From positions 186,001 to 250,000 of the forward strand of contig CANLSF010000006.1 in NCBI GenBank assembly GCA_947493695.1: DNA of 64,000 nucleotides. The letters run 5' to 3'. Positions 45,529 through 55,910 of this stretch are shown here, piece after piece. A program made the translations under genes and the position numbers. This stretch comes from an uncultured Kiloniellaceae bacterium (GTDB taxonomy: Bacteria; Pseudomonadota; Alphaproteobacteria; Kiloniellales; Kiloniellaceae). The stretch's first letter is position 1. Each line of letters starts with the position of its first letter. The notes beneath the pieces were generated by a model, which was not told the origin of the DNA, made no database searches, and saw nothing but the letters and a program-made list of their open reading frames with translations.

Positions 45529-48417
45529 CTATTCGGCGGCGTCCCGGTAACTCTCGATCGAAGGACAGGAGCAGGCAAGATTCCGGTCGCCGTAGACATT
45601 GTCGACACGTCCGACCGGCGGCCAGTACTTGGCGGTCCGCAGCGACTCAACCGGATAGACGGCGGCCTCGCGGCTGTAGGACCGGTCCCAATCCGCGGAG
45701 ACCAGATCTTCAGCGGTATGCGGCGCATGAGCCAGGGGACTTGCCTCATGGGAAATCGTCCCGTTTTCAATCTCGGAAATTTCCGCACGGATCGCCAGCA
45801 TGGCATCGCAGAAACGATCAAGCTCCTGTTTCGATTCCGATTCCGTCGGCTCGATCATTAGCGTCCCCGCAACCGGGAATGACATGGTAGGCGCATGGAA
45901 CCCGTAATCGATCAGGCGCTTGGCCACATCGTCGACGGTCACACCGGTCTGGTCTTTAATAGGCCGCAGATCGATGATGCACTCATGCGCGACCATGCCG
46001 TCCGCACCGGCGTAGAGCACGGGGAAGGCAGGATCCAGGCGCTTGGCAATGTAGTTCGCGCTCAGGATGGCCGCTTCCGTCGCCTTGCGCAGGCCGTCCG
46101 CCCCCATCAGAGCGATATAGGCCCAGGAGATCGGCAGGATCCCGGCAGAGCCCCAGGGCGCCGCGGAGACTGCACCGACGCCGCTCTCGGGCCCGGCCTC
46201 AGCCACCAGGGAGTGATTTGGCAGGAACGGCGCCAGATGTGCGCCGACACCGATAGGACCAACACCGGGACCGCCACCGCCATGCGGAATGCAGAAGGTT
46301 TTATGCAAATTGAGATGGGAGACATCCGAGCCGAACTTGCCGGGCTTCGCAACACCCACCATGGCATTGAGATTGGCACCGTCCATATAAACCTGCCCGC
46401 CATGATCGTGAATGATCTGACAGATCTCGGTGATGCGGGCTTCGAAAACACCGTGGGTCGAGGGATAGGTTACCATCAACGCGGCAAGACGGTCTGAGTG
46501 TTCCTCCGCCCGGGCGCGCAGGTCGTCGACATCGACGTTACCGTCACTGTCGCAGTTAGTGACCACGACCTTCATCCCGGCCATGGCGGCACTCGCCGGG
46601 TTGGTTCCATGCGCGGACGAGGGAATCAGGCAGATATCACGCTGATCGTCACCGCGGCTTTCATGGTACTTCTTGATCGCCAGCAAACCCGCATACTCGC
46701 CCTGCGATCCGGCATTAGGCTGCAGAGAGACCGCGTCGTAGCCGGTAATCTCGGCCAGCATGTCCTCGAGCTCTTTGATGAGTTCGAGATAGCCGGTGGC
46801 CTGATCCATGGGAACAAAGGGATGAATCGCACCGAACTCCGGCCAGGTAATGGGGATCATCTCCGTAGTGGCATTCAGCTTCATGGTGCAGGAGCCAAGC
46901 GGGATCATAGCCCGATCCAAAGCGATGTCCTTGTCCGCAAGCTTGCGAAGATAGCGCAGCATTTCGGTCTCGGCGTGATAGCGGTTGAAAACTTCGTGCG
47001 TCAGAATCTCTGAACTGCGCAGCAAGGCGGCAGGCAGGGCATCCGGTGTCTTTCCATCCAGCTCAGTAACACTCAAACCATCCGCGCCAAAGATCTTCCA
47101 AAGAAGCTCGACGTCTCCGGCAGACGTGGTCTCATCAAACGAGATACCCAGCGTATCGGCGTCGACTTCACGCAGATTGATCTGGTTCTGGCGGGCCTGT
47201 CCGGCAATCTCCGCCGCACGTCCCGGAACCTTCAGGGTAATGGTATCGAAGAAGTGTGTCGTCGCGACTTCAACACCGCCCTGCCGCAGACCCGCAACGA
47301 GGATTGCCGTCAAACGATGAACCCGCTTTGCAATCGTCTTCAGGCCTTCCGGACCATGATAGACCGCGTACATGCTGGCGATCACCGCAAGAAGCACCTG
47401 GGCCGTACAAATGTTACTCGTCGCCTTCTCGCGGCGAATATGCTGCTCACGGGTCTGGAGTGCCAGACGCAACGCAGGACGCCCGCTTGAATCAACGGAC
47501 ATGCCGACAAGACGTCCGGGCACCGAACGCTTATGCTTGTCACGCACCGCCATATAACCGGCGTGGGGACCACCGAAGCCAAGCGGCACGCCAAACCGCT
47601 GCGAGGTGCCGACGACGACGTCTGCGCCAAGTTCCCCCGGAGGGGTCAGGAGCGTCAGGCTGAGCAGGTCAGCCGACACCGCCGCCATTGCACCCCGACT
47701 CTGGAAACCGGCAATTACATCACGGTCATCCCGAATCTCGCCGGAACTGCCGGGATACTGCAGCAACACGGCGAAGACATCCGCGTCCCGGTCCGCGCCG
47801 CGCGGATCGCCAACCACAACTTCGATATCGAGGGCACTGGAGCGGGTCCGGATGACGTCGATGGTCTGGGGATGGCAGTCGGCGTCCACGAGGAAACGGT
47901 TGCTTTTACTCTTCCCAACCCGCTGACAGAGGGTCATGGCCTCGGCAGCGGCCGTACCCTCGTCCAGCAGTGACGAGTTGGCCAGTTCCATGCCGGTCAG
48001 GTCCGCAATCATGGTTTGGAAATTGAGAATCGCTTCCAGCCTGCCCTGAGAGATTTCCGCCTGGTAGGGCGTGTAAGCCGTATACCAGGCTGGATTCTCA
48101 AGGATGTTCCGCAGAATAACCGTCGGTGTGTGGCTGTTGTGGTAACCCATCCCGATCAGCGATTTGAAGACCTTGTTCTTGTCCGCAAATTCGCGAATCC
48201 GTGCCAGGATTGCCGTCTCGCTGCGGCTCTGACTGAGCGCTAAGGGCGCATCATTCATAATAGTCTCCGGCACAGCCTTCTTGATCAGACTGTCCAGGGA
48301 ATCGATCTTCAGATAGTCCAGCATCTCGGCGATCTGCGCATCGTCCGGTCCGATGTGTCTGCGCAGAAATTCATCCTGCTGCTCGAGTTCACCAAGCGAA
48401 GTTACCGCATCAGCCAT
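45529..48417 (-). CDS. gcvP: Glycine dehydrogenase (decarboxylating), P-protein
   Basis: I take ATG 48417 ([24 protein letters not shown]), giving 962 residues; the track start adds 46 codons of non-coding character. The protein is the single-chain P1-P2 form. The PLP-binding lysine is in [18 protein letters not shown], and [10 protein letters not shown] and the DANLNAMVG-like segment are present. It decarboxylates glycine and passes the aminomethyl group to the lipoyl arm of GcvH. It is the last gene of gcvT-gcvH-gcvP, 152 bp after gcvH. Confidence 0.97.
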   Translation of the reverse strand: MADAVTSLGELEQQDEFLRRHIGPDDAQIAEMLDYLKIDSLDSLIKKAVPETIMNDAPLALSQSRSETAILARIREFADKNKVFKSLIGMGYHNSHTPTVILRNILENPAWYTAYTPYQAEISQGRLEAILNFQTMIADLTGMELANSSLLDEGTAAAEAMTLCQRVGKSKSNRFLVDADCHPQTIDVIRTRSSALDIEVVVGDPRGADRDADVFAVLLQYPGSSGEIRDDRDVIAGFQSRGAMAAVSADLLSLTLLTPPGELGADVVVGTSQRFGVPLGFGGPHAGYMAVRDKHKRSVPGRLVGMSVDSSGRPALRLALQTREQHIRREKATSNICTAQVLLAVIASMYAVYHGPEGLKTIAKRVHRLTAILVAGLRQGGVEVATTHFFDTITLKVPGRAAEIAGQARQNQINLREVDADTLGISFDETTSAGDVELLWKIFGADGLSVTELDGKTPDALPAALLRSSEILTHEVFNRYHAETEMLRYLRKLADKDIALDRAMIPLGSCTMKLNATTEMIPITWPEFGAIHPFVPMDQATGYLELIKELEDMLAEITGYDAVSLQPNAGSQGEYAGLLAIKKYHESRGDDQRDICLIPSSAHGTNPASAAMAGMKVVVTNCDSDGNVDVDDLRARAEEHSDRLAALMVTYPSTHGVFEARITEICQIIHDHGGQVYMDGANLNAMVGVAKPGKFGSDVSHLNLHKTFCIPHGGGGPGVGPIGVGAHLAPFLPNHSLVAEAGPESGVGAVSAAPWGSAGILPISWAYIALMGADGLRKATEAAILSANYIAKRLDPAFPVLYAGADGMVAHECIIDLRPIKDQTGVTVDDVAKRLIDYGFHAPTMSFPVAGTLMIEPTESESKQELDRFCDAMLAIRAEISEIENGTISHEASPLAHAPHTAEDLVSADWDRSYSREAAVYPVESLRTAKYWPPVGRVDNVYGDRNLACSCPSIESYRDAAE

Positions 48418-48569
48418 GAGCCTGTTTCCTCTATCTTCACGTAAATGGCCTGCGATCAAAGAACCGGCGACCATCTGCCCTCTCGGGCAGGGTCCCGGCA
48501 TCAATTGACGCAAAATCGGATCGGCGGTGTCGCGGAGACCGCTGCCGACCCGCAAATTCTGTCAGCGTG

Positions 48570-48947
48570 TTACGACTGCGATTCGACGAAGGCTTTGTAC
48601 GCTGCCGCGTCCATCAACTCATCGAGTTGCCCGGCATCGGAGATCTTCATTTTGAAGAACCAGCCTTCGCCTTCAGGGTCGTTGTTGACTGCAGCAGGAT
48701 CGTCCGCCAATCCGCCGTTGCTCTCGACGACCTCGCCATCGAGCGGCGCATAGAGCTCACTCGCAGCCTTGACGGATTCGACCACGGCAACTTCGCCGCC
48801 CTTTTCAACAGCGGTGCCGACCTCAGGCACTTCGACGTAGACAACATCGCCGAGCTGCTGCTGCGCGAATACAGTGATGCCGATCGTGCCGACATCCCCC
48901 TCGACACGAATCCACTCGTGATCCTCACTGAATTTTACGTCACTCAT
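48570..48947 (-). CDS. gcvH: Glycine cleavage system H protein
   Basis: A 125-residue lipoyl carrier. The lipoylated Lys is in VVESVKAASELYAPLDGEV, and the N-terminal FSEDHEWIRVEGDVGTIGIT is typical. It shuttles the aminomethyl intermediate between P, T and L proteins. It lies 23 bases after gcvT on the same strand, under control of the riboswitch. Confidence 0.98.
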   Translation of the reverse strand: MSDVKFSEDHEWIRVEGDVGTIGITVFAQQQLGDVVYVEVPEVGTAVEKGGEVAVVESVKAASELYAPLDGEVVESNGGLADDPAAVNNDPEGEGWFFKMKISDAGQLDELMDAAAYKAFVESQS

Positions 48948-48970
48948 CGTTCTATTCCCCTGTTACAAAA

Positions 48971-50086
48971 TTATCCGCGATAGAAACTGTGCGCCACGAA
49001 GGGCATCTTTACAACTTCACACGGCCGTGGTTTGCCCCGCACCATCGCCTGAACACTTGTTCCTGGGGATGCGAACGCAGACTCCAGGTAACCCATGGCC
49101 ACAGGTCCGCCCGCTGTCGGACCGAAGCCGCCTGAAGTGATCTTCCCGATAACGCGGCCGCTGTCATCGGTCAGTTCGGTGCCCTCCCGGCAGGGCGCGC
49201 GCCCTTCCGGTTTCAAACCGACAAGGCGGCGGGGCGCCCCATCGGCCAGTTGTTTTTGAATGATGTCGGCCCCCGGGAACCCGCCCTCCGAGCGCCTGCG
49301 TTTTTGCATCGCCCAGGTCAGGCCGGCTTCCACCGGAGTGGTCGTCGTATCGATATCGTGACCGTAGAGACAGAGCCCTGCCTCAAGCCGCAGCGAATCG
49401 CGCGCACCCAAGCCCGACACAGAAACAGACTCGTGTTCGAGCAAAGCGCGGGCAAAAGCGACAGCCTGATCCGACTTCATCGCAATCTCATAACCATCCT
49501 CGCCACTGTAGCCCGAGCGACTCACCCGGCAATTCACACCGGCGAGCGTAAAGTCTCGAGTCGACATGAAGGGCATGGTTGTTGCCTCAGGCGCCCACTG
49601 AGCCAGGACCTCAGCGGATTTCGGTCCTTGCAGCGCAAGCAACGAAAGATCGTCGAGGACTTCAAGCTGGGCATCGCCCTTAAGTTTGGCCCGCATGTGC
49701 GCGATGTCCGCGTCCTTGCAGGCAGCATTGATGACCAGGATCAGGCAATCCGCAGCCTGTGTGATCATCAGGTCATCAAGAATTCCACCGGTCTCGTTGG
49801 TAAAAAAACTGTAGCGCGTCTTGCCGACCTCAAGGTTTTTGACGTCGGCTGGAACCAGGGCCTCCAGCGCAGCAACACGGTCGGCACCGGTAATACGCAC
49901 CTGTCCCATGTGGGAGACGTCGAAAAGCGCCGCCGAGTCGCGTGCGCGTTGATGTTCAAGCATGATTCCCGCATCGGCATACTGCACAGGCAGCATGTAG
50001 CCCGCAAAGGGAACCATCTTGCCGCCAAGCTCGACGTGCAGCGCATAAAGCGCGGTTTTCTTGTTTTGGGAGTCTTGATCCGTCAC
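48971..50086 (-). CDS. gcvT: Aminomethyltransferase (glycine cleavage T protein)
   Basis: The T protein transfers the methylene group from GcvH to tetrahydrofolate and releases ammonia. Characteristic segments are MVPFAGYMLPVQYADAGIM, LFDVSHMGQVRITG, SRSGYSGEDGYEIA and RDSLRLEAGLCLYGHD. At 371 residues it is standard. It is the first gene of the operon, directly behind the glycine riboswitch, with about 70 bp of leader between them. Confidence 0.98.
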   Translation of the reverse strand: MTDQDSQNKKTALYALHVELGGKMVPFAGYMLPVQYADAGIMLEHQRARDSAALFDVSHMGQVRITGADRVAALEALVPADVKNLEVGKTRYSFFTNETGGILDDLMITQAADCLILVINAACKDADIAHMRAKLKGDAQLEVLDDLSLLALQGPKSAEVLAQWAPEATTMPFMSTRDFTLAGVNCRVSRSGYSGEDGYEIAMKSDQAVAFARALLEHESVSVSGLGARDSLRLEAGLCLYGHDIDTTTTPVEAGLTWAMQKRRRSEGGFPGADIIQKQLADGAPRRLVGLKPEGRAPCREGTELTDDSGRVIGKITSGGFGPTAGGPVAMGYLESAFASPGTSVQAMVRGKPRPCEVVKMPFVAHSFYRG

Positions 50087-50154
50087 GGCTCAGTCCTTCA
50101 ACACGGGGGTGTAAGTCCATACCCACCGATAATCGGCAGCTACGGCCCCCTCTG

Positions 50155-50360
50155 TCTTAGAACCTGAGAGATTCACTCTTCCCAAAACCGGATCATGGCC
50201 GGAGAAGAGCTTACTCCTTCGGTGCAGTCCATTGCTGAGCAATAGCCTGCTTTCCAGAGTTACCTTCCCTTAGCGGTCCGCTGTGCCTGAGAGTTTCCGG
50301 GGCGGTTGCTCCTTCGGCGCCGATACCATCCTTCCGGATGGCTCGGTCTCTCCCGCTAGG
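50155..50360 (-). ncRNA. Tandem glycine riboswitch upstream of gcvT
   Basis: On the minus strand two aptamers follow one another. The first runs from GGGAGAG through GCGCCGAAGGAGCAA to AAACTCTCAGG. The second contains GCACCGAAGGAGTAA and ends in AATCTCTCAGG. These are the conserved cores of glycine riboswitches, which in proteobacteria typically switch gcv genes on when glycine is high. The expression platform lies between about 50155 and the gcvT start; I could not resolve its fold by eye. Confidence 0.93.
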
Positions 50361-50599
50361 GATAAACGGTCAATGCTTGTCCGGCTTCACGCCGGTCATC
50401 ACCTTGTCTTCAAGGTAGCGGCTTTGTTCGGAATGTCAACTCAGGGCAAAAACACGACAGCACGGTCGCCACCAAGGACAGAAGCTTGAAGCATAAATTC
50501 CGCACAAATCCAGCAGTATACGACAGCATTTGGCGTGTAACGATTTGGTGAAGGTCGCTCCCGCAGTCAGTTCAGAACCCCGCTCGTCGCAGAGCGCTG

Positions 50600-51142
50600 T
50601 TAGCGGTTCTCGCGGTTGTACTGCAGTTCATCCGGCGTCAGCTGAAGCCCGATATAGACCAGATAATCGTCTCCGTCGCGGCCGGGTCGCAGAGGAATAT
50701 TCGGGAAAATCTCTTCCAGTGCCACGACTCGTGTGCGATTTCCTTCGAAGGGAATCGTTAAATCAAACTCTTCGCGCGCCAGGATCTCGCGTTCAGGCGT
50801 CCCGATTGCCACGAAGTAGCTGAAAGACGCTGCGCGGTCACGATCTGCCGGGCCGCGCGCGGCGATAAAGCGAATCCCCAGCGCACTCTCGATCACATCA
50901 TCATCGTATTCGCAAACCAACCGTACTTCGTTGATATCAAGTTCAAAGAGTACGTCGGTCAAATCACGGCCGGGGCCCTCGAACTTGACCAATCGCTCCG
51001 CGTCCTTGATCAATATTGCCTCAGGGCACACGGGGGGCGCTTCATCCTGTGACGCACAGGCCACGAGAAAAAGCGGTGCCAGCGTCAAAAGTGAAAGTCG
51101 AAGAAAACCCGCACTGCGTACGGCCGCTACTAATGAATGCAT
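50600..51142 (-). CDS. Putative lipoprotein, unknown function
   Basis: I take ATG 51142 (MHSLVAAVRSAGFLRLSL), since the track's longer start would overlap the CDGSH gene. The signal ends in the lipobox LVAC, followed by ASQDEAPPVCP, so a lipid-anchored protein of 180 residues is expected. The mature part is acidic (VKFEGPGRDLTDVLFELD, VCEYDDDVIE) with no recognised enzyme motif. It lies 22 bases after the CDGSH gene on the same strand and may be co-transcribed with it. Confidence 0.8.
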   Translation of the reverse strand: MHSLVAAVRSAGFLRLSLLTLAPLFLVACASQDEAPPVCPEAILIKDAERLVKFEGPGRDLTDVLFELDINEVRLVCEYDDDVIESALGIRFIAARGPADRDRAASFSYFVAIGTPEREILAREEFDLTIPFEGNRTRVVALEEIFPNIPLRPGRDGDDYLVYIGLQLTPDELQYNRENR

Positions 51143-51164
51143 AAAGTCAATCAGACCAAGTGGA

Positions 51165-51404
51165 TCAAAGATCGTTGTGAGAGCCGTCGCAGAGCGGCTG
51201 GCCTTCTGTCGCTTTGCAGCCACAGAAGAAGACGTTGTCCGCCTTTTCGGCCTTGAATTTAACCGGCGTAATATCGGTGCCTGAGTGCGAACCATCGCAG
51301 AAAGGCTGTTTCTTACTCAACCCGCATGCACACCAAAAATAGGTGCGTCCAGCCTCAACGGTAACTTCGTAGGGCGATTTTTGGGCGGGAACGGGATCGG
51401 TCAT
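51165..51404 (-). CDS. CDGSH iron-sulfur domain protein (dual motif)
   Basis: A 79-residue protein with two CDGSH-type metal sites: WCACGLSKKQPFCDGSH and FFCGCKATEGQPLCDGSH. Each supplies three Cys and one His for a [2Fe-2S] cluster, as in the mitoNEET family. The start is ATG 51404, with GAGAGGAAGTTTT before it. These proteins carry electrons or clusters; the specific role is unknown. Confidence 0.94.
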   Translation of the reverse strand: MTDPVPAQKSPYEVTVEAGRTYFWCACGLSKKQPFCDGSHSGTDITPVKFKAEKADNVFFCGCKATEGQPLCDGSHNDL

Positions 51405-51635
51405 AAAACTTCCTCTCGGCCTGTCGCATAGGGGCAGTCATTCACAAGTAGCCAGCCATCAAACACATTTATCAGCATTTGCGCGGTTTTCAGGGCGACT
51501 CTTCCAAAACTTGCTGGACTTTAGGGAACCGCTGGGACAAGTACAAGGGTGTGGACAGTGTTCAAAGTAAGCTCCCAAGCTTGCGCGCACACCACAGTGT
51601 AAAACGGCCTTAATCAGCTATTGTGTAGATCGAAA

Positions 51636-52598
51636 ATGACCAAGCGTGCACAACTCGACATACTTTTGGCTAACCCCCGTGGTTTTTGCGCCGGTGTCGA
51701 TCGGGCAATCGATATCGTCGAACGCGCCATCGAAAAGTACGGTGCCCCGGTCTATGTGCGTCACGAGATCGTTCATAACCGCTATGTCGTTGAAACACTT
51801 GAGTCTCAGGGTGCCGTTTTCGTTGAAGAACTTGACGAGGTACCAGAGAACGTTCCGGTTATTTTCTCGGCACACGGTGTCCCCAAGGAGGTTCCGGCGG
51901 AGGCCCAGCGGCGGGAGATGATTTACGTTGATGCGACCTGCCCACTGGTCAGCAAGGTTCACCGTGAGGCAGAAACCCACGAACGCGCGGGCCGGCAGAT
52001 TATCCTGATCGGGCATGAGGGACATCCCGAAGTCATCGGCACGATGGGACAGCTACCCGAGGGTTCGATGCTGCTGGTTGAAAAGCTGGAGGACGTGGCG
52101 AAGATCGAGGTGCGCGATCCGGAGAACCTCGCCTACATCACGCAAACCACCCTGTCCGTAGACGATACAGCGGAGATCGTGGCTGCGCTCAGAGAGCGGT
52201 TTGTCAATATTGAAGGGCCACGCAAAGAAGACATTTGCTACGCCACCACCAACCGCCAACTTGCCGTCAAGGCCATAGCGAAATCCTGCGACGCCCTGCT
52301 GGTGGTCGGCGCGCCGAACTCCTCGAATTCACGCCGCTTGGTCGAAGTCGCGTTCAATCACGGCTGCGAGCGGGCTGCGCTGGTTCAACGTGCGGAAGAC
52401 ATCAACTGGGATCAACTCAAAGGTGTCAAGCGCCTGGGCATCACAGCGGGCGCATCCGCACCCGAAATTCTGGTGGACGAAGTTATTCAAGCCATCGAGG
52501 CACGCTTTGAAGTCACCATCGAAGAGGTTTCAGTGACTGAGGAAGACGTGATCTTCCGGGTCCCCAGATCTCTCTTAGATCATAGTGAAACGGCCTAA
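51636..52598 (+). CDS. ispH: 4-hydroxy-3-methylbut-2-enyl diphosphate reductase
   Basis: IspH makes IPP and DMAPP in the last step of the MEP pathway using a [4Fe-4S] cluster. The three cluster cysteines are in [23 protein letters not shown] and [23 protein letters not shown] is the substrate-binding segment, and the HEIVHN and AHG motifs are present. I take ATG 51636 ([16 protein letters not shown]), giving 320 residues. It begins the ispH-thrB-rnhA run, with 12 bp before thrB. Confidence 0.97.
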   Translation: MTKRAQLDILLANPRGFCAGVDRAIDIVERAIEKYGAPVYVRHEIVHNRYVVETLESQGAVFVEELDEVPENVPVIFSAHGVPKEVPAEAQRREMIYVDATCPLVSKVHREAETHERAGRQIILIGHEGHPEVIGTMGQLPEGSMLLVEKLEDVAKIEVRDPENLAYITQTTLSVDDTAEIVAALRERFVNIEGPRKEDICYATTNRQLAVKAIAKSCDALLVVGAPNSSNSRRLVEVAFNHGCERAALVQRAEDINWDQLKGVKRLGITAGASAPEILVDEVIQAIEARFEVTIEEVSVTEEDVIFRVPRSLLDHSETA

Positions 52599-52610
52599 GC
52601 TGGAACTCTC

Positions 52611-53576
52611 ATGGCCGTTTATACCGAAGTCTCGGACGAACACCTCGAAGCCTTTCTCACCGAGTACGATATAGGCGAAATGCTCTCGCTCAAAGGGATC
52701 GCCGAGGGTGTTGAGAATTCCAACTTCCTGCTTCACACCACGACCGGCAGCTATATCCTGACGCTTTACGAAAAGCGCGTCGATCCCAAGGACCTGCCCT
52801 ACTTCATCGGTCTGATGGAGCATCTCTGCGAACAGGGCGTTGACTGCCCGCTGCCTATTCACGGCAAGGACGGAGAAAGCCTGCGCCGCCTTTGCGGCCG
52901 CCCCGCAGCGATTATCTCTTTCCTGGAAGGCATGTCGCCACGCCGTATCCAGCCCTTTCATTGCCGTGCGCTTGGGGCCGGGCTGGCCCAGATGCATCTG
53001 GCGAGCGGCAATTTCGAGATGTCTCGACCGAATACGCTCTCGATGACGTCCTGGCGCCCATTGTTCGAACTAAGCAAAGACCGCGCTCACGAAGTTCTGC
53101 CGGGCCTTGCAGAAGAGCTTGAGCGCGAACTGACGAGCCTTGAAGAACACTGGCCGGATAACCTGCCATCCGGGATCATCCACGCGGATCTCTTTACTGA
53201 CAATGTGTTCTTTCTCGGACAGGAACTCTCGGGTGTCATCGATTTCTATTTCGCCTGCAACGATGCCTTCGCCTACGATCTGGCGATCTGCCTCAACGCC
53301 TGGTGTTTTGAGCCGGATACCAGCTTCAACATCACCAAAGCACAGATGATGCTGAAGAGTTATCGCGAACTGCGACCCTGTTCGGAAGCCGAGGTCAAGG
53401 CCCTGCCGATCCTGGCTCGCGGCAGCGCGATGCGGTTTCTACTCACCCGCCTTTTCGACTGGCTGAACCATCCCGAAGGGGCTTTCGTGAAACCGAAAGA
53501 CCCGATCGAATACTGGAAAAAACTTCAGTTTCATCAGCGCGTTAATGGCCCCGGCGCCTACGGCATCGATCTATAG
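52611..53576 (+). CDS. thrB: Homoserine kinase, APH-fold type
   Basis: This enzyme phosphorylates homoserine for threonine synthesis. It belongs to the aminoglycoside-phosphotransferase-fold type found in alphaproteobacteria and pseudomonads, not the GHMP type. The N-terminus [22 protein letters not shown] and GVENSNFLL are characteristic. The catalytic loop is [13 protein letters not shown] and the metal site is [12 protein letters not shown]. At 321 residues it is standard. Threonine synthase, the next enzyme, is encoded at 60.8-62.2 kb on the other strand. Confidence 0.96.
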   Translation: MAVYTEVSDEHLEAFLTEYDIGEMLSLKGIAEGVENSNFLLHTTTGSYILTLYEKRVDPKDLPYFIGLMEHLCEQGVDCPLPIHGKDGESLRRLCGRPAAIISFLEGMSPRRIQPFHCRALGAGLAQMHLASGNFEMSRPNTLSMTSWRPLFELSKDRAHEVLPGLAEELERELTSLEEHWPDNLPSGIIHADLFTDNVFFLGQELSGVIDFYFACNDAFAYDLAICLNAWCFEPDTSFNITKAQMMLKSYRELRPCSEAEVKALPILARGSAMRFLLTRLFDWLNHPEGAFVKPKDPIEYWKKLQFHQRVNGPGAYGIDL

Positions 53577-53617
53577 CACCAAGAACCACTGACAACACAA
53601 AAAGGCACATTTGCCCC

Positions 53618-54052
53618 ATGGATAGAGTCGAAATTTTTACCGACGGCGCCTGCTCCGGCAATCCCGGCCCCGGCGGCTGGGGCGCCATCCTGCGCTACAA
53701 GGGCACCGAGAAGGAAATCTTCGGTGGAGAGCCGGAATCGACCAACAACCGCATGGAGATGATGGCGGCGATTTCAGCGCTTGAAGCCCTGACAAGGCCC
53801 TCTAAGGTCGATCTGACCACGGACAGCAGCTACGTCAAAGACGGCATCACCAAGTGGATCCACGGCTGGAAGAAACGCGGCTGGAAGACTGCCGACAAAA
53901 AGCCGGTGAAGAACATGGACCTCTGGCAGCGCCTGGAGAAGGCATTGGAACGTCACGATGTCCAGTGGCACTGGGTCAAAGGCCACGCCGGCCATGCCGA
54001 GAACGAGCGGGCGGACGAACTTGCACGTCAGGGTGTCGAACAAAACCGCTGA
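53618..54052 (+). CDS. rnhA: Ribonuclease HI
   Basis: RNase HI degrades RNA in RNA-DNA hybrids. The acidic active-site residues are in [40 protein letters not shown] and the C-terminal [19 protein letters not shown] supplies the conserved His. At 144 residues it is typical. It follows thrB by 41 bases. A large hairpin follows the stop. Confidence 0.97.
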   Translation: MDRVEIFTDGACSGNPGPGGWGAILRYKGTEKEIFGGEPESTNNRMEMMAAISALEALTRPSKVDLTTDSSYVKDGITKWIHGWKKRGWKTADKKPVKNMDLWQRLEKALERHDVQWHWVKGHAGHAENERADELARQGVEQNR

Positions 54053-54093
54053 GTCTTATTCGCTTTGTACCGGATTCAGGTACAACCGCATTC

Positions 54094-54153
54094 ACGCGAC
54101 TCAAACGAAAACGGCGGCTCCGGTCTGGAAGCCGCCGTTTATCTGAGTCGCGT
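54094..54153. terminator. Large nested hairpin, bidirectional terminator
   Basis: The inner stem AAACGGCGGCT/AGCCGCCGTTT (11 bp) sits inside an outer stem ACGCGACTCA/TGAGTCGCGT (10 bp). A smaller hairpin TTGTACC-N7-GGTACAA (54065-54085) precedes it. The structure lies between convergent rnhA and peroxiredoxin genes. Confidence 0.75.
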
Positions 54154-54181
54154 CTAGCTAGAACCTGACTTTATCGCCGGC

Positions 54182-54664
54182 CTAGAGAGCGGCCATCACA
54201 GCTTCGGCCGTCGAGACTTCGAACGCGCCGGGCTGCTCGACGTTCAACGTCGTCACCTTGCCGTCTTCGACAATCATGGCGTAGCGCTGGGAGCGCGTGC
54301 CCATCCCAAAGCCACTGGCATCGAAATCCAGGCCAATCGCTTTCGAGAAGTCTGCATTACCGTCGGCAAGCATGAGAACGGAGCCGTCAGCGCCCTGCTC
54401 CTTGCCCCAGGACCCCATGACGAAGGCATCGTTCACGGACAAACAGGCAATGGTGTCGACCCCCTTGGCCTTGATAGCGTCCGCGCTGCTGACAAAGCCT
54501 GGAAGATGTTTCGCCGAACAGGTCGGCGTGTAGGCACCCGGAAGGGCAAAGAGAACGACCTTCTTGCCGCCAAACAATTCTTCGGTCGAGAGGTCGTCGA
54601 GACCGCTTTCCGTCTTAACTTTAAAGGTCGCACTTGGAATGCTGTCGCCCACCTGAATGGCCAT
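54182..54664 (-). CDS. Peroxiredoxin (Prx5 type)
   Basis: A thiol peroxidase that reduces hydrogen and organic peroxides. The peroxidatic Cys49 is in the motif PGAYTPTCSAKHLPGF, and Cys74 (TIACLSVND) is a second cysteine. The C-terminal glutaredoxin domain of some bacterial Prx5 hybrids is absent. At 160 residues it matches the single-domain form. It stands alone on the minus strand with its own upstream region. Confidence 0.95.
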   Translation of the reverse strand: MAIQVGDSIPSATFKVKTESGLDDLSTEELFGGKKVVLFALPGAYTPTCSAKHLPGFVSSADAIKAKGVDTIACLSVNDAFVMGSWGKEQGADGSVLMLADGNADFSKAIGLDFDASGFGMGTRSQRYAMIVEDGKVTTLNVEQPGAFEVSTAEAVMAAL

Positions 54665-54859
54665 GTTGTTCTCCCCTTCTACGGAATTTCACTGATATCT
54701 GCGTGGAGTTTTAAGATCGTACCCGCACGCTCGGATTAGAATCTGATTGTCAAGATAGAGCCGCGGCAACGTATTTCCAAGCGGGCTCTTGGAGAATTCC
54801 ACCATATGGCAAGATCAAGGACCGCTACGATGACAAATCCTGGCCCAACCCTCGCAACG

Positions 54860-55747
54860 TCATACGGACTTGTCCGCTTGATAAAGACGGGCCACCGCAG
54901 AAAAGTCCTCCGCCCCCAATCCCTTCGCCTGACCGTCTTGAAGGCGTGCAACAACCTGGTCCAGAAGCGGCGCGTTCATCCCGACATCCCTGGCCAGGTC
55001 TTGTGCCAGCTTCGAGTCCTTGGCCATCAGGTCCAGCATGAAAAGCGGCGAGAAATCGCCTTCGCGCATGCGCGGCATCCGTTTCTCAAAATATCTCGAA
55101 TAGGCAAAACCACCGCCATTGCAGACGACGTCGTAAAAACAATCGAGGTCCGTATCACTTGCCTCGCAAAGCGACATGGCCTCTGCAACCGCAACTGCGT
55201 TGGCGGCCACGAGAGTCTGATGGATCATCTTGATACGATTGGCTGAACCGGCTGGCCCCGCATGCTTGGTAAAACGGCCAAGAAGGTCAAGAAGAGGTTG
55301 AATTTGTTCAAGCGCGGCAGCATCGCCGCCAACCACAAAACCAATCTCTCCGCTTTCCGCCTGCGGAACCGAACCAAGCATGGAAGCGTCCATGTGATGC
55401 GCACCCTTTTTCAGCGCGACCGCAGCAACAGACTGAGTGACCTTCGAACTGACCGTGGAACAATCAACTGTGACTTTACCCTCCGAGAGCATCTCGACAA
55501 TGCCGCCCGCATTAAGATAGACGCTCTCCACAATCTGATCGTTGGGGAGACAGGTGAAGATCACATCGGTGGTCGCAACAAGCTGTTTGATATTACCCGC
55601 GACGGTCACCCCGGTCAGGATCGCAGCACGCGCGGATTGGCTCGCGTTCGCGTCCCAAACAGTCACGGGCACGCCATTTTTGGCGAGCATCGCGGTCATG
55701 GGAAGCCCCATCGCACCGATACCGATGAAACCTACTGAGATTGACAT
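54860..55747 (-). CDS. 3-hydroxyisobutyrate dehydrogenase-family oxidoreductase
   Basis: The start is ATG 55747 (MSISVGFIGIGAMGLP), with GGGGAGGAG about seven bases upstream, giving 295 residues. The Rossmann motif is VGFIGIGAMGLPMTAML. The substrate motif is VTVDCSTVSSKVTQSVA, and the catalytic Lys is in GSANRIKMIHQTLVAAN. Family members oxidise 3-hydroxyisobutyrate, tartronate semialdehyde or related beta-hydroxyacids; I cannot narrow it further. It is a single gene on the minus strand. Confidence 0.92.
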   Translation of the reverse strand: MSISVGFIGIGAMGLPMTAMLAKNGVPVTVWDANASQSARAAILTGVTVAGNIKQLVATTDVIFTCLPNDQIVESVYLNAGGIVEMLSEGKVTVDCSTVSSKVTQSVAAVALKKGAHHMDASMLGSVPQAESGEIGFVVGGDAAALEQIQPLLDLLGRFTKHAGPAGSANRIKMIHQTLVAANAVAVAEAMSLCEASDTDLDCFYDVVCNGGGFAYSRYFEKRMPRMREGDFSPLFMLDLMAKDSKLAQDLARDVGMNAPLLDQVVARLQDGQAKGLGAEDFSAVARLYQADKSV

Positions 55748-55874
55748 GAAACGCTCCTCCCCTTTTTGCCCATCAAACATGCCAGACCCTGCGGGTCTTA
55801 ATGGGCGCCGTTTACGTATCCGCTATTGAATACATAAACGGCTGTAGAGGGTAGAGCCTTTGTGACGTTGATGA

Positions 55875-55890
55875 TTCGCCTATAGGCGAA
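55875..55890. repeat. Palindrome TTCGCC-TATA-GGCGAA
   Basis: A perfect inverted repeat 21 bp past the stop of the DsbD-like gene. With no U-tract on the minus strand it is a weak terminator at best, or an operator for the gene downstream. Confidence 0.4.
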
Positions 55891-55910
55891 GCTGTTATGT
55901 TCTGCCGGAA

